A stretch of DNA of 64,000 bases. Origin: CAUZIB01 sp963663925 (GTDB lineage Bacteria > Acidobacteriota > Vicinamibacteria > Vicinamibacterales > UBA8438). How positions within the stretch are numbered: position 1 is the stretch's first letter; every line of letters begins with the position of its first letter. The DNA is taken from positions 2,852,001 to 2,916,000 of the forward strand of contig OZ250139.1 of NCBI GenBank assembly GCA_965237405.1. Reading direction: 5' to 3'. The notes beneath the pieces are model-generated. The model saw only the letters and a list, made by a program, of their open reading frames with translations, was not told the DNA's origin and searched no databases. The translations under genes were made by a program, and so were the position numbers. Below, piece after piece: positions 1 to 8,577 of this stretch.

Positions 1-388
1 GAGCGCCTCGCGCCGCTCCTGGAAACTCTTACTCGCGCCCACGCTCCCACGTCCGCCGCCGGCCTGGGCGGACAGCAGATTGATCCCGCTCGATTTCGCC
101 GATTCGTTGATGGTGTACGAGCTTTTGATTTTCGCCACCTGCCCGCACAGCTTCGAGGCCATCTCGGCGCTGGCGTCGTCGCTGAGGCTCAAAAAATCCG
201 GGTGCGGAGCGTTTGGAGCAACGTCCGCCAGCCCTCGCCGCTCCCGAGCACGGAGCGCAATGAGCTGATGGATTGCGTGGCGACGATGGGGATCACGCGG
301 CACTGCCGGGTGAGGGCAAAGGCTTTCTCGTCGCCGCTCGGATCGTCCTCGCCGACGCTGGCGAACGCCTGATACTCGTCGCAGATAA
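1..388 (-). pseudogene. C-terminal fragment of an interrupted VirD4/TraG coupling protein
   Basis: Reading leftward, this encodes the Walker B segment (ICDEYQAF) and downstream helicase-like region of a VirD4/TraG-type coupling ATPase, matching residues 510 onward of the intact virD4 at 53951-56023. Homology begins abruptly at 388; upstream there is only foreign sequence with an in-frame TGA at 399-401. The missing N-terminal part is at 59871-61396, so one gene has been split by a large insertion. Near 192-197 the gene-strand sequence has one T fewer than the intact copy, shifting the frame and ending it after RTRIF; the other frame then continues the homology (SLSDDASAE, GQVAKIKSSYTI, AQAGGGRGS) to the window edge. 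The fragment is therefore a decaying pseudogene. The gene continues beyond position 1. Confidence 0.88.
382..388. repeat. Left attachment core of the integrated element (attL core)
   Basis: CAGATAA is the last sequence at the left shared with the uninterrupted virD4 gene and is repeated at 59871-59877 at the other break. A 7-bp identity at the exact points where homology stops fits the strand-exchange region of a tyrosine recombinase. The assignment is inferred from the two junctions. Confidence 0.72.
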
Positions 389-537
389 CCACGAACCATC
401 ACTCGTCCACTGTCGTCCGTGTCAGTACAAGGAGATACATAAAGCACTGAATAATAATCATTTATTACTCACTTCGGCGGCATTGGCCGGTCAGGCGGTC
501 TTGCGGAATCCATTACCATCTCATATATAATGCGTGG
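389..537 (+). promoter_or_regulatory. Left end of the element and integrase promoter
   Basis: This stretch is AT-richer than its surroundings. A promoter reads TTGCGG at 501-506 with TATATA at 524-529 (17-bp spacing) or TATAAT at 526-531. The integrase ATG is at 538, about where transcription would begin, and no Shine-Dalgarno sequence precedes it, so the message may be leaderless. No other gene is visible here; integrase arm sites would be expected but I cannot define them. Confidence 0.5.
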
Positions 538-1824
538 ATGAATACAGAGACAGAGACCGCCCCTACACGCCGTCGAACCAAGCGCCGAGGCCGCCATCCC
601 CACCAGGCGCTCGCGCCCGCCTTCGTCCGCACCGCCCCGCCGGGTCACCACATCGACGGCAACGGCCTCTACCTTTACGTGCAGCCGACCGGCGCCCGCA
701 GCTGGATCCAGCGCCTCGTCATCCGCGGCCGGCGCTGCGAACTCGGCCTCGGCAGTGTCGCCCTCGTCACGCTCGCCGAGGCCCGCGAGCAGGCCGTGGC
801 CAACCGCAAGCTCGCCCGCGCGGGCGGCGACCCCCTGGCCGACAAGCGCCGCGTCCAAGGGCTGCCCACCTTCGCCGAGGCCGCGACCGCGGTGATCGAC
901 CAGAAGCGGGCTGGCTGGAAGACCCCCGCGCAGGTGCAGGCGTGGCGAGGCAGCCTGGAACGCTACGCGTTCCCGCGCATCGGCCGGCGGCCGATCTCGG
1001 AGGTGGCCAGCGCCGACGTGCTCGCGATCCTCACCCCCATCTGGCACACCAAGCCGGTCATCGCCAAGGCCGTCAAGCAGCGGATCCACACCGTGCTGGA
1101 GTGGGCCATCGCCATGAACCTGCGCACCGACAACCCGTCGGACCGGGTCGGACCGGTGCTCGGTCCCCAGCGCAACATCGTGCAGCACATGCGGGCGTTG
1201 CCACACCGGGAGGTCGCCGCGGCGCTCGCCACCGTGCGGGCGTCGGGCGCGAATCCGGCCGTCATGCTCGCGTTCGAGTTTTTGGTGCTGACGGCCGCGC
1301 GGTCGGGCGAGGTCCGGCTCGCCGCGTGGGACGAGATGGATACGGCGGACCACGTGTGGACCATCCCGGCCACGCGGATGAAGATGAAGCGCGAGCACCG
1401 GGTGCCTCTGTGCGGGCGCGCGCTGGCGATCCTTGCCGTCGCCCGGGCGCTCGGCGACGGCCCGCTCGTGTTCCCCAGCCGGAGCGGCCGGCGGTTGGAT
1501 CTCAAGCAACTGCGCCTGCTGCTCGAACGGTGCGGCATTGCGGCCGTCCCACACGGGTTCCGTTCCAGTTTCCGCGACTGGGCGGCCGAGGAGACGGACC
1601 ATCCGCGCGAGGTCATCGAGGCGGCGCTCGCCCATGCCGTCGGCAACAAGGTCGAGGCGGCCTACGCCCGCTCGGACCTGTTCGCGCGGCGGCGACGGCT
1701 CATGGACGACTGGGCGGCATACCTTGACCGACAGGCGTCGACCCACCCACGAATCGGCCGCGGACGCGCACAGGCGCGAAGAAACACGTTCGGCGGGGTA
1801 TCGAGGACAATAGACTTCACCTAA
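538..1824 (+). CDS. int: P4-type tyrosine recombinase (integrase)
   Basis: This 428-residue site-specific recombinase should cut and rejoin the element ends and the target. The N-terminal third resembles the Arm-DNA-binding (DUF4102-like) domain (HIDGNGLYLYV), followed by a SAM-like core-binding segment and a catalytic domain. The catalytic set is complete: Arg255 in TAARSGEVRL, His339 and Arg342 in HGFRSSFRDW, His366 in ALAHAVGNK and the nucleophile Tyr376 in VEAAYARS. It starts 150 bp inside the left attachment core and reads into the element. The C-terminal tail after residue 395 is unusual and may be extra coding sequence past the family's normal end. It is the only full-length integrase of three copies in the window. 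Confidence 0.93.
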   Translation: MNTETETAPTRRRTKRRGRHPHQALAPAFVRTAPPGHHIDGNGLYLYVQPTGARSWIQRLVIRGRRCELGLGSVALVTLAEAREQAVANRKLARAGGDPLADKRRVQGLPTFAEAATAVIDQKRAGWKTPAQVQAWRGSLERYAFPRIGRRPISEVASADVLAILTPIWHTKPVIAKAVKQRIHTVLEWAIAMNLRTDNPSDRVGPVLGPQRNIVQHMRALPHREVAAALATVRASGANPAVMLAFEFLVLTAARSGEVRLAAWDEMDTADHVWTIPATRMKMKREHRVPLCGRALAILAVARALGDGPLVFPSRSGRRLDLKQLRLLLERCGIAAVPHGFRSSFRDWAAEETDHPREVIEAALAHAVGNKVEAAYARSDLFARRRRLMDDWAAYLDRQASTHPRIGRGRAQARRNTFGGVSRTIDFT

Positions 1825-1840
1825 AAGGAGACAACGCCTG

Positions 1841-2548
1841 ATGAGTGGCGACAAGTACGCAGACGAGCTGAGCAAGAAATACTTGGGCTGTATGCGGGAG
1901 ATCAAACATCGCACCGATGTCATCCAACGGTTCCTCCGGCAGGAATGGCACGCGGGCTATCTGGCGTCTACTGTCGAGTGCATTGCCCTCCAATTCAGAA
2001 AGACGCTGGAACTCATTGCGTTGGCGTCGTTGGTGGCCAATCGTGAGGAGTACGCTAAGCAGCGTGCCAACTTCAGCACCGACTGGAACGCGAAAAGGAT
2101 CGTGGACACCCTCGAGAGGGTAAACCCGAAGTTTTACCCCGTACCCACCAAGCCAGTGCGTTTAACGGCTGAGGATTTTGCCAATTATGACCTGCAGCCG
2201 GTATCGGAGTATCTGACCCGAGAAGACTACATTCTGCTGCTCGACAAGTGCAGCGACCTGCTCCACGCGGCCAATCCATACTCCGAGAGCCAACCACCAT
2301 ACGGTCAGTTCATGAATGAAGCCCCGGAGTGGCTGCGGAAGACGATGGCGCTACTGAATCACCACCACATCTACCCGCTGGATACCGACATGATGTTCGT
2401 AGTGCAAATGGGCCGAGCGGACCAGAACGTGTCGTTGACGTCGTTCGTCAAGGCTGGATCTAAGGACACTCTGCTAACCGAGGAAGGACGGAATGATTTG
2501 CTACAGAAGCGCCGAGAGATCCTGAAACAGTCGGAGCGTGAGGGTTGA
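1841..2548 (+). CDS. Hypothetical protein between two integrase copies
   Basis: A 235-residue soluble protein of unknown function begins at an ATG with a good ribosome site (AAGGAG at 1826-1831), 16 bp after the integrase. I do not recognise a family. The sequence is charged and helical (MREIKHRTDVIQRFL near the start), with no membrane segment or signal peptide. Its codon use is less GC-biased than that of the integrase. Its 3' end runs into a truncated integrase copy, so it is bracketed by integrase sequence on both sides. It may be cargo co-transcribed with int, or a protein that adjusts excision. Confidence 0.6.
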   Translation: MSGDKYADELSKKYLGCMREIKHRTDVIQRFLRQEWHAGYLASTVECIALQFRKTLELIALASLVANREEYAKQRANFSTDWNAKRIVDTLERVNPKFYPVPTKPVRLTAEDFANYDLQPVSEYLTREDYILLLDKCSDLLHAANPYSESQPPYGQFMNEAPEWLRKTMALLNHHHIYPLDTDMMFVVQMGRADQNVSLTSFVKAGSKDTLLTEEGRNDLLQKRREILKQSEREG

Positions 2549-2567
2549 TGAACGAGGACGGGCCTTG

Positions 2568-2894
2568 ATGCGGGCGCTGGAGATTCTTGACGCGGCAGGT
2601 ACGCTCGGCGACGGCAATCCGCTCGTGTTCCCCATGCGCTGCGGGACGCCGATCCTGGCGTCGACGCTGCCCAAGATGCTCCAGCAGCATCGGATCGCGG
2701 CCGTGGCGCACGGATTCCGCTCGCCGTTCCGGGACTGGGCCGCCGAGGAGACGAACCACCCGCGCGAGGTCGTCGAGGCGGCGCTGGCCCATGCCGTCGG
2801 CAACAAGGTCGAGGCGGCCTACGCCCGCTCGAACCTGTTCGCGCGGCGGCGACGGCTCATGGACAACTGGGCCTCTGCCATAGAGACGATGTAA
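2568..2894 (+). pseudogene. C-terminal fragment of a second tyrosine integrase
   Basis: About 108 codons match the last third of the neighbouring integrase, including HGFR followed by FRDWAAEE, the ALAHAVGNK histidine and the VEAAYARS tyrosine. Everything upstream of the equivalent of RALEIL, including the first catalytic arginine, is missing. The last part is nearly the same at DNA level as 1660-1715, while the earlier part is more diverged, so it derives from a related integrase. It is a remnant of another element of the same family. Confidence 0.85.
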
Positions 2895-3250
2895 CTCATT
2901 CTATAGAAACAGCTTACAGCTGCACCTGTAATAGCTTCCCCTCATCGCATCTCTCGTTCGCAATCAGATGTCCGAGGGCGTTGAAGACCCTCTGTGGACG
3001 GCGTGAGATCGTGAACCGCAGAGACGACCACGCGCTGATCCGGCGCTGCGGGGCACCATCGCCACCCCCGCCGTTGTCACCGAACGACGATCGCGCGACG
3101 GCCAGTAACGCGCACGCATAGCGGGCGAGGCCGAAACCGAGGACATCGCGTCGCGGGTCTACGACTATGTCAGGTATGTCAGGCAAAGAAGCGCCAGGGG
3201 CAGGATCTGGCGACTGTAGGATCTTGAGTCCACCATGAAGAGGATCGACA
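2895..3250. other. Intergenic stretch with no recognisable gene
   Basis: A minus-strand reading frame spans most of this interval, but it matches no family I know and has no convincing start or ribosome site. It may be degraded coding sequence. The only useful signal is GAAGAGG at 3236-3242, which can serve as the ribosome site of the next gene. Confidence 0.4.
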
Positions 3251-4051
3251 TTGCGACGGATCAGCGCGTCCAGAGCGGTTGGCGAGCGGTTGCCCGACAC
3301 ATTCTACAAATACATGCGCCTCGATGATGAACAGAGGCTGGAATGGCTGAAGCGATTGCTTGTCGATGGCGAGCTGTACTTCGCGAGCTCAGCCGAGCTC
3401 AACGATCCATTCGAGTGCGCTATCGCGCCGTCGTTTGCCGCCTCTGAGGACCAGATCCTCGAGTACGCGAGAGACTGGGTCGAGCGTCAAGGGCGAGATC
3501 CAGCCGGATCAGAAGCTGAAGTCCGAGGGCTGGTAGCGCGAGCAAGCACCGAAGATTTCAAGAAGAAGGCTGAGAGACGGTATTTGGACCTGACTCAGAG
3601 CTACGGGATCGCAAGCGTCACGACCACTGCGACGAATCCGTTGATGTGGTCGTACTACGCAGCAGGTCATACGGGCGTTGTCGTTGGAATCGATACGATG
3701 CGATTCATGCAGCAACCGTTTAGAGCGCCGATGTTCCCACTGGACGTGGAGTACGCCAAGGATTTTCCCATAGCGAATTTCTACACGGACGATGACTTCG
3801 ATATTGTTCGGAAGACTCTGGGCACAAAGTCCTACGATTGGCACCACGAAGAGGAGTGGCGATGGATTCTGATCGGCGAGTCCGGGATCGTTCGAGTTGA
3901 TCCCAGAGTGATTACGACTATCGTCTGTGGACTCCGCACCGACGGCGACACCGAGCAGAGGATTCGTGAATGGACTGGGGGGCGCGGAGGGGTGGAGATG
4001 AGGCGGGTGCAATTTTGCGGGAATAGCTTCCGGCTGGAAACGTCAGCCTAG
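3251..4051 (+). CDS. DUF2971 domain protein
   Basis: This 266-residue protein has the DUF2971 signatures in order: TFYKYM near residue 17, LYFASSAELNDPFEC near 51, PLMWSYYAAGHTGVVVGID near 130-150 and DWHHEEEWRW near 197. The biochemical function of DUF2971 proteins is not established; they are frequent in mobile and defence regions. The first conserved motif lies upstream of the earliest ATG (3315), so I chose the TTG at 3251, which has GAAGAGG upstream. Its last 245 bp are duplicated at 34108-34351. It stands alone, with a YkvA-like gene downstream. Confidence 0.82.
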   Translation: MRRISASRAVGERLPDTFYKYMRLDDEQRLEWLKRLLVDGELYFASSAELNDPFECAIAPSFAASEDQILEYARDWVERQGRDPAGSEAEVRGLVARASTEDFKKKAERRYLDLTQSYGIASVTTTATNPLMWSYYAAGHTGVVVGIDTMRFMQQPFRAPMFPLDVEYAKDFPIANFYTDDDFDIVRKTLGTKSYDWHHEEEWRWILIGESGIVRVDPRVITTIVCGLRTDGDTEQRIREWTGGRGGVEMRRVQFCGNSFRLETSA

Positions 4052-4075
4052 CCAAGGCCGCTCGGTCAAGGGCGC
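3831..4075 (+). repeat. Dispersed direct repeat, copy 1 (3' end of the DUF2971 gene)
   Basis: This segment recurs in the same orientation at 34108-34351 with only scattered differences. The match begins at CCTACGATTGGCACC and ends at GGTCAAGGGCGC, 24 bp past the stop codon. Copy 1 is in the complete gene, so copy 2 is probably the derivative. Confidence 0.93.
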
Positions 4076-4148
4076 GAGCAAACTCGCAACGAAGGACTTC
4101 CTGAAGCTGATCAAAGACGCCGCTGACAAGCAGACAAGATGGACAGCC

Positions 4149-4451
4149 GTGGCAGGCAGCCAAGACCTCGCTGATTTCATCGATATGCTGCGGTGCTCTG
4201 TGCGCGGGGAATACCACGACCTCTCAAGAGCGGCGATCGGCATCGTGGCGGGCACCCTGCTCTATTTCGTGGCGCCGTTGGACTTACTGCCAGATCTCCT
4301 ACCTGCCGCTGGCTTTATCGATGATTTCGCCGTGATTGCCTTTGCTGTCAACGCAGTGCGGGAAGAGATTGAGCGCTTTCGGCGCTGGCGCGGCAGGAAG
4401 ACACGAGCCAGCGCCGATGCGGAATCCCATGCTGCGACGACTTCCCCGTAG
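4149..4451 (+). CDS. YkvA-like (DUF1232) membrane protein
   Basis: The 100 residues from a GTG start contain the YkvA/DUF1232 core: RGEYHDLSRAAIGIVAG, then the hydrophobic LLYFVAPLDLLPD, then GFIDDFAVIAFAV. These form two membrane-embedded hairpins in the family; the role is unknown. The open frame extends upstream to the end of the DUF2971 gene without an ATG, and family-like helix (KDFLKLIKDAADKQ) precedes the GTG. The true start is therefore unclear and the 5' end may have been lost at the repeat boundary at 4075. Confidence 0.65.
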   Translation: MAGSQDLADFIDMLRCSVRGEYHDLSRAAIGIVAGTLLYFVAPLDLLPDLLPAAGFIDDFAVIAFAVNAVREEIERFRRWRGRKTRASADAESHAATTSP

Positions 4452-4512
4452 AAAACCGGTGGAGGCACCGGTGACGCACGTTCTCGAACGGGCATGTGGG
4501 CGGCTCAGGGAG

Positions 4513-4751
4513 TCGAACCCGAACCACGCGATTTTCTAAGTGAATGATGGCAAAGGACTTCTGGCAATAAGTCTTTGTCGGTCATCACGTTCCAGTCGTT
4601 CGGTTGTGCCCTCCAGTCTCCCTGAGTCCCCCCGAGTCGACCCCAGTCTTGGCAACATTGTGGCAACGCACCTCGCTCAGAGGACCAGCCGTTTCCGTGA
4701 CGTCCCGATCGCAATCGAACCGAGGGCCTCGAGTGATCGGCCTCGGGTTCC
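4513..4751 (+). repeat. Dispersed direct repeat, copy 1
   Basis: About 239 bp recur at 16186-16423 with clear but imperfect identity, starting at TCGAACCCGAACCAC and ending at CCTCGGGTTCC. No coding sequence is convincing in either copy. The two copies bracket the AbiE, OLD and STAND genes, so they could be relics of an older mobile element's ends or a site used for recombination between them. Confidence 0.85.
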
Positions 4752-4906
4752 CGCTGAGCCGTCACACGTGAGCTCATTCAGCAGGAACCAGCCGCTTCAA
4801 ATCTTCGTGCCAGTTCTGGACAATACCCCTCTGCCGTTCCGGTTCGCAACCATCGACCGCTGGGTCCCGGAAAGCCTGTTCGCGTTGTGGGCCGAGCAGC
4901 ACGCCG

Positions 4907-4996
4907 GTGTGGCCTGTCAGATCCATCAACCTGCGGCTGGCGACCATCAAGAAGCTGGTCACCGAGGCCGCTGACAATGCTCAGCTAGCATCTGAG
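4907..4996 (+). pseudogene. Scrap of a tyrosine recombinase core-binding domain
   Basis: The short stretch INLRLATIKKLVTEAADNAQ resembles the SAM-like core-binding segment of XerC-like integrases. It has no catalytic domain and the frame degenerates afterwards. The rest of 4752-5107 holds nothing I can identify. Confidence 0.35.
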
Positions 4997-5107
4997 CTGA
5001 GGTCGCCGTCCACGATCTCGGCCGCCAGCATTTCCGGCTCCGGCAGATTCTCGCGGTCCTCCAGAGCGCTGTCCCTGGAGCCAAAGGAGGTCCAGGTTCA
5101 GTTTGTC

Positions 5108-5767
5108 TCAAGTCAAATGCCGTGCGAGAAACGAGGACACTCCCGTGTGCATGTCCGCGACATCCGCCTTCGAGTACTCGGAGAACTTGCCATGATCCGC
5201 CGCGTTTCGGACATCGGTCCACACCGTCAATTGCTTTTGGACAAGCCTCGTGTAGACGCCCTTGGTCGCGAGTTTCTGATTCAGAGCACTGAGATCATCT
5301 CGCTCTCGGACCTTGATGCCCCTGTTGGTGGCTATTCTGCGTAGGCCTTCTTCGAGCACCGCCCCGCAAAGCGAGGCCGCAGGGTCCTTGTATTCGCGCT
5401 CAAGAAGGTGTCCGGCCATGGCAAGAAAATCCGTGAACACTTCGGCCGAGACAAGCGTCCGCACGTCGGTTAGAGATCCGTCTTCGAGGTCCTCACATAC
5501 GGCCTTCAGGATACCGATGCCGGCTTTCGCGCTGTTGGTGTAACCGCGGTCAACTTCTCGCTCAAAGTTGGCAACGTATACGTGCTCGGCACCAAGGAGG
5601 GTCGTCAAGAGCGAAAGGGACTGTGCGCGCCACTCGGCAAAGGCCCCATGATCTAGCGTTGGGAATCCGATGACGCCGGGGGGATTCGGCGAATGTGTTT
5701 CGAGAACAGTACTACCCTTCGCGAGAAGTCGCTCGATTTGAACCTTGAATCTCTGTGTGGTGTCCAT
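5108..5767 (-). CDS. Hypothetical protein with DUF4145-like C-terminus
   Basis: From the ATG at 5767 (MDTTQRFKVQIERLL), which has GGGAGGT about 11 bp upstream, this encodes about 219 residues. The frame is open for 34 further codons, but this start has the ribosome site. The C-terminal half (AASLCGAVLEEGLRRI, then VRNAADHGKFSEYSKADV) resembles the DUF4145-type helical domain often fused to or beside restriction and abortive-infection genes. No catalytic motif is visible. It is divergent from the AbiE pair at 6022, and the AT-rich space between them can hold both promoters. Confidence 0.6.
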   Translation of the reverse strand: MDTTQRFKVQIERLLAKGSTVLETHSPNPPGVIGFPTLDHGAFAEWRAQSLSLLTTLLGAEHVYVANFEREVDRGYTNSAKAGIGILKAVCEDLEDGSLTDVRTLVSAEVFTDFLAMAGHLLEREYKDPAASLCGAVLEEGLRRIATNRGIKVRERDDLSALNQKLATKGVYTRLVQKQLTVWTDVRNAADHGKFSEYSKADVADMHTGVSSFLARHLT

Positions 5768-6021
5768 GCCAACTTCGACCTCCCAACTCAAATGACAGCC
5801 CGAAGCGTCGTCGAGATTGCCTAGACCCAGCAAGCGCAACCTAGTCTCACCCAAGCCGATCAAGTGCAACTTGACACCAAGCTGGCTTATTCGCCAGTGC
5901 TCAGTTTATTTAAACGTGTTTATGTCGCGTCAGAGACGACATTCTAGACTGTTTTCAAACCGCATGCTAGCTTATCAGCGCAGTTTGTTTTATATCTATA
6001 AAGTCTCCTATAAGTAGTCAA
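5768..6021. promoter_or_regulatory. AT-rich divergent promoter region before the AbiE pair
   Basis: The last 140 bp are markedly AT-rich compared with the surrounding GC-rich DNA. CTATAAAG at 5996-6003 and CTATAAG at 6008-6014 are direct repeats at 12-bp spacing, immediately before abiEi. AbiEi-type antitoxins are known to repress their own promoter, so these are candidate operator half-sites. Confidence 0.4.
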
Positions 6022-6777
6022 ATGGCTTCTAAAATAAACCTCGTGCTACAGAAGTGGCCGGCTCACGTCGTTGGCACCCTACGCTGGCTGAGCAGCCAAG
6101 GCGTGGATCGTCGACTTGCCGACAAGTACGTCCAGTCCGGTTGGCTGACGCGGTTGGGCCACGGTGCCTACCTGCGAACGGGCTCGTCCGTAGATTGGCC
6201 CGGTGCCGTCCATGCGCTCCAAACCCAACTCAAGCTCGACGTGTACCCCGGAGCCATAACGGCCTTAGAGCTACGCGGATACGCCCACTACCTGGCACTC
6301 GGTGGCCGCGACGTCATCCTGTTCGGCAAGGCCGGGACAAAGCTGCCGTCTTGGTTCGCGAATCACCGGTGGTCTCAGCCCGTTACGCTCGTGACGAGCA
6401 ATGTATTCAGTGACAGCGAGAAAGCGACTTCGATGGTGACGTTTGGAGGCGTCGAACTCACGGTCGCTACTTTGGAGCGGGCCGCGTTCGAAATGATGTA
6501 CCTCGTACCCAAGCGCCAGTCCTACGAAGAAGCCCTACAGGTCATGGAGTCGTTGACGACGCTCCGGCCTCAGGTGGTTCAACGGTTGTTGGAGAGCAGC
6601 ACTTCGGTGAAGACCAAACGGTTGTTCATGCATGCCGCCGAGCGCCTGAACCATCCATGGCTATCACGCCTCGGTTTGTCGAACGTCGACTTTGGATCCG
6701 GTAGGCGGACCATCCATGCAGGTGGCCAGCTTGATAGGAAATATAACCTGATCGTCGCTAACACGAACCAGGAATAG
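6022..6777 (+). CDS. abiEi: AbiEi-family antitoxin (type IV toxin-antitoxin)
   Basis: The 251-residue protein starts with the winged-helix antitoxin region of AbiEi proteins (LSSQGVDRRLADKYVQSGWLTRL), followed by the GAYLRTG segment and a C-terminal domain with the conserved ATLERAAFEMMYLVPK stretch. In the family this protein neutralises the AbiEii nucleotidyltransferase without direct binding and represses the operon. It is 8 bp upstream of abiEii. The ATG has no strong Shine-Dalgarno sequence. The assignment rests on motifs and on gene order. Confidence 0.85.
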   Translation: MASKINLVLQKWPAHVVGTLRWLSSQGVDRRLADKYVQSGWLTRLGHGAYLRTGSSVDWPGAVHALQTQLKLDVYPGAITALELRGYAHYLALGGRDVILFGKAGTKLPSWFANHRWSQPVTLVTSNVFSDSEKATSMVTFGGVELTVATLERAAFEMMYLVPKRQSYEEALQVMESLTTLRPQVVQRLLESSTSVKTKRLFMHAAERLNHPWLSRLGLSNVDFGSGRRTIHAGGQLDRKYNLIVANTNQE

Positions 6778-6785
6778 AAGAACCC

Positions 6786-7694
6786 ATGGTGCCGCGGGAT
6801 ACGTATCGAGCCCAAGTGGACCTGCTGATTCGCTGCTTGCCGACGATCGCTCAAGTCGGCGGATTCGCACTGAAGGGCGGAACCGCGATCAATCTGTTCC
6901 ATCATGACATGCCGCGGCTCTCCGTGGATATCGATCTCACGTTCTTGCCGGTCACCGATCGCGAAACCGCTCTCAGCGAGATCCGTTCCCGGCTAGCGAT
7001 GATCGCTGAGGACATTTGTCGGACGATCCCCCAGGTGCAGGTTCAACTCACTGAAGGTGATACGCCCAAACTGCTCGTTGCCACACGCGGCGCACGCGTC
7101 AAAGTAGAACCAAACACCGTAATGCGCGGCAGCCTGTTGCCGCCAGTCGAGAGCGACCTCTGCCCTGCAGCACAGGACCAGTACGAGCTTTTCGTGCGCG
7201 TTCACCGGCTGGCCACCGAGGATCTCTACGGCGGTAAACTGTGCGCGGCCCTTGACCGTCAGCACCCACGGGATTTGTTCGACATCATGCATCTTCAAGC
7301 GGCCGGCGACATACCCGACGGAATCCGTCGCGCCTTTGTTGCTTATCTCGCCGGACACCATCGCCCCATGGCAGAACTGTTGGCCCCGAAACGGAAGCCC
7401 ATTGAAGAACTCTTTACCCATCACTTCTCCGGAATGACTAATCAGCCGGTCGAATTGGAGGAACTTGAGTTTGCAAGAACGCAGCTTTTCGAATGGGCGA
7501 AAACCGCACTTTCAGAAAACGAGCGCAGGTTCTTGTTGTCGATCAAGCAAGGCGAACCTGACTGGGTACAGCTGCCATTCGAGGACCTGGATCAATGGCC
7601 AGCTATTCAATGGAAGCTACACAACATTGAGCAAATGGGCGCGCGAGCCCACAAGGCCGCGCTGAAGAGATTGCGCGACGTACTCGGAATCTAG
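6786..7694 (+). CDS. abiEii: AbiEii/AbiGii-family nucleotidyltransferase toxin
   Basis: The 302-residue protein has the AbiEii nucleotidyltransferase core: FALKGGTAINLF near residue 26 and PRLSVDIDLTF near 45, giving the GG and D-x-D catalytic elements, then ATEDLYGGKLCAALDRQHPRDLFD near 140. Members transfer nucleotides to RNA targets and cause growth arrest or abortive infection during phage attack. It is complete and tightly coupled to the upstream antitoxin, so the pair should be functional. As cargo on an ICE it may serve both phage defence and element maintenance. Confidence 0.88.
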   Translation: MVPRDTYRAQVDLLIRCLPTIAQVGGFALKGGTAINLFHHDMPRLSVDIDLTFLPVTDRETALSEIRSRLAMIAEDICRTIPQVQVQLTEGDTPKLLVATRGARVKVEPNTVMRGSLLPPVESDLCPAAQDQYELFVRVHRLATEDLYGGKLCAALDRQHPRDLFDIMHLQAAGDIPDGIRRAFVAYLAGHHRPMAELLAPKRKPIEELFTHHFSGMTNQPVELEELEFARTQLFEWAKTALSENERRFLLSIKQGEPDWVQLPFEDLDQWPAIQWKLHNIEQMGARAHKAALKRLRDVLGI

Positions 7695-7744
7695 GGAGGC
7701 GTTACGTCACATGAAGCGTGGACAATTGAGGTATTGGTTCGTCA

Positions 7745-7870
7745 ATGCGTGTTGCCTCGCTTACAATCGAGAACTTCCCTGGAATCCGATCAGGAACGGT
7801 CCGTTTTCGCGACCACACGGTACTAATCGGCCCCAACAACAGCGCCAAGACGACGATCGAACCGGGAGTT
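7745..7870 (+). pseudogene. N-terminal fragment of an AAA/OLD-type ATPase
   Basis: About 42 codons from an ATG read like the start of an OLD-family or SMC-like ATPase (SLTIENFPGIRSG), with Walker A GPNNSAKTT. The frame then passes into sequence derived from an unrelated transfer-module gene. No Walker B or nuclease part follows, so this is a truncated remnant fused by rearrangement. Confidence 0.6.
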
Positions 7871-7975
7871 CTTAAGGCGTCGCGGCTACGCTATAGTAGG
7901 CCACCATCGTTCCACCTCGGCGCGGTCTGTGATCCATGCATATCGATCGTGACATCGAGCCGTCGCAGCCTACTC

Positions 7976-8577
7976 TCGATCGTGACGCGGGCCGCGATCG
8001 GGACACTGCACGCCATGGCCATCGGCGAGCGTATGACGCGAAACAACCGCGCCGGGAGTTCTCGGCACGGGCCGAAGGGCGGCCGCTTCACGGTCGTGGT
8101 GGCGACGCCGGCCGGGGCGGCGCGCGCGGCGGGGCTGTGGGCGACCGAGGGCCGGGCCAGCCAGCGGGTGTTTAGCGGAGCGGTCAAGTCGGCGGATATG
8201 CGACACGATGTCGCGGTGTATCGCGCCGCGTGCGAGGCGCGAGCGCGGATCGAGGCGGAGGCGGCAGCGGAACGACAACGGTCCGCAGCGGAGCTCGACC
8301 TCCCGGTGGCGCGCGGCAAGGTGCTCTTTCCGGACGCGCAGATTGAGTACGTGAATGCGGCGGGTCTCACAAGCCGCTGCAACGTCGAGGTCGCGTCGGA
8401 GCATTACGGCGGCTGAGACATTCGCGCGAAGGCGGCGGCGGGATTCCAGATGTACGCGGCCTCGGGCCGCGCCGCGTCGTTCGTGCGGCGGGTGCTCGCC
8501 GGCGCGGGCAGTGGCGGGGACCGCAGCCGGCGTGGCGGGCGCGGCGCAAGCCGAGAGATCGAGGTGTTCGAGATATG
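7976..8577 (+). pseudogene. Degraded paralogue of the winged-helix transfer protein
   Basis: This is a decayed copy of the gene at 42641-43964. Shared stretches include HGPKGGRFTV against GPQGHTFTV, RHDVAVYRAACEARARIEAE, LFPDAQIEYVNAAG and VNVEIASDHY-like CNVEVASEHY. Relative to that gene it lacks a segment after RARIEAEAA, has an in-frame TGA at 8414-8416, and continues in frame as DIRAKAAAGFQMYAA. It is followed, as in the intact module, by the small membrane gene at 8575. Together they are a relic of another conjugation module. Confidence 0.8.

Noticed and set aside
469..1923. A 484-codon open frame opposite the integrase
   Set aside because: It is the antisense shadow of the GC-rich integrase gene, with Arg/Pro/Gly/His-rich composition and no family features.
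4500..4535. A possible tRNA T-arm (GGGTTCGA on the minus strand) at the edge of the 240-bp repeat
   Set aside because: The stem does not pair beyond three bases and no acceptor or anticodon arm can be built around it in either repeat copy.
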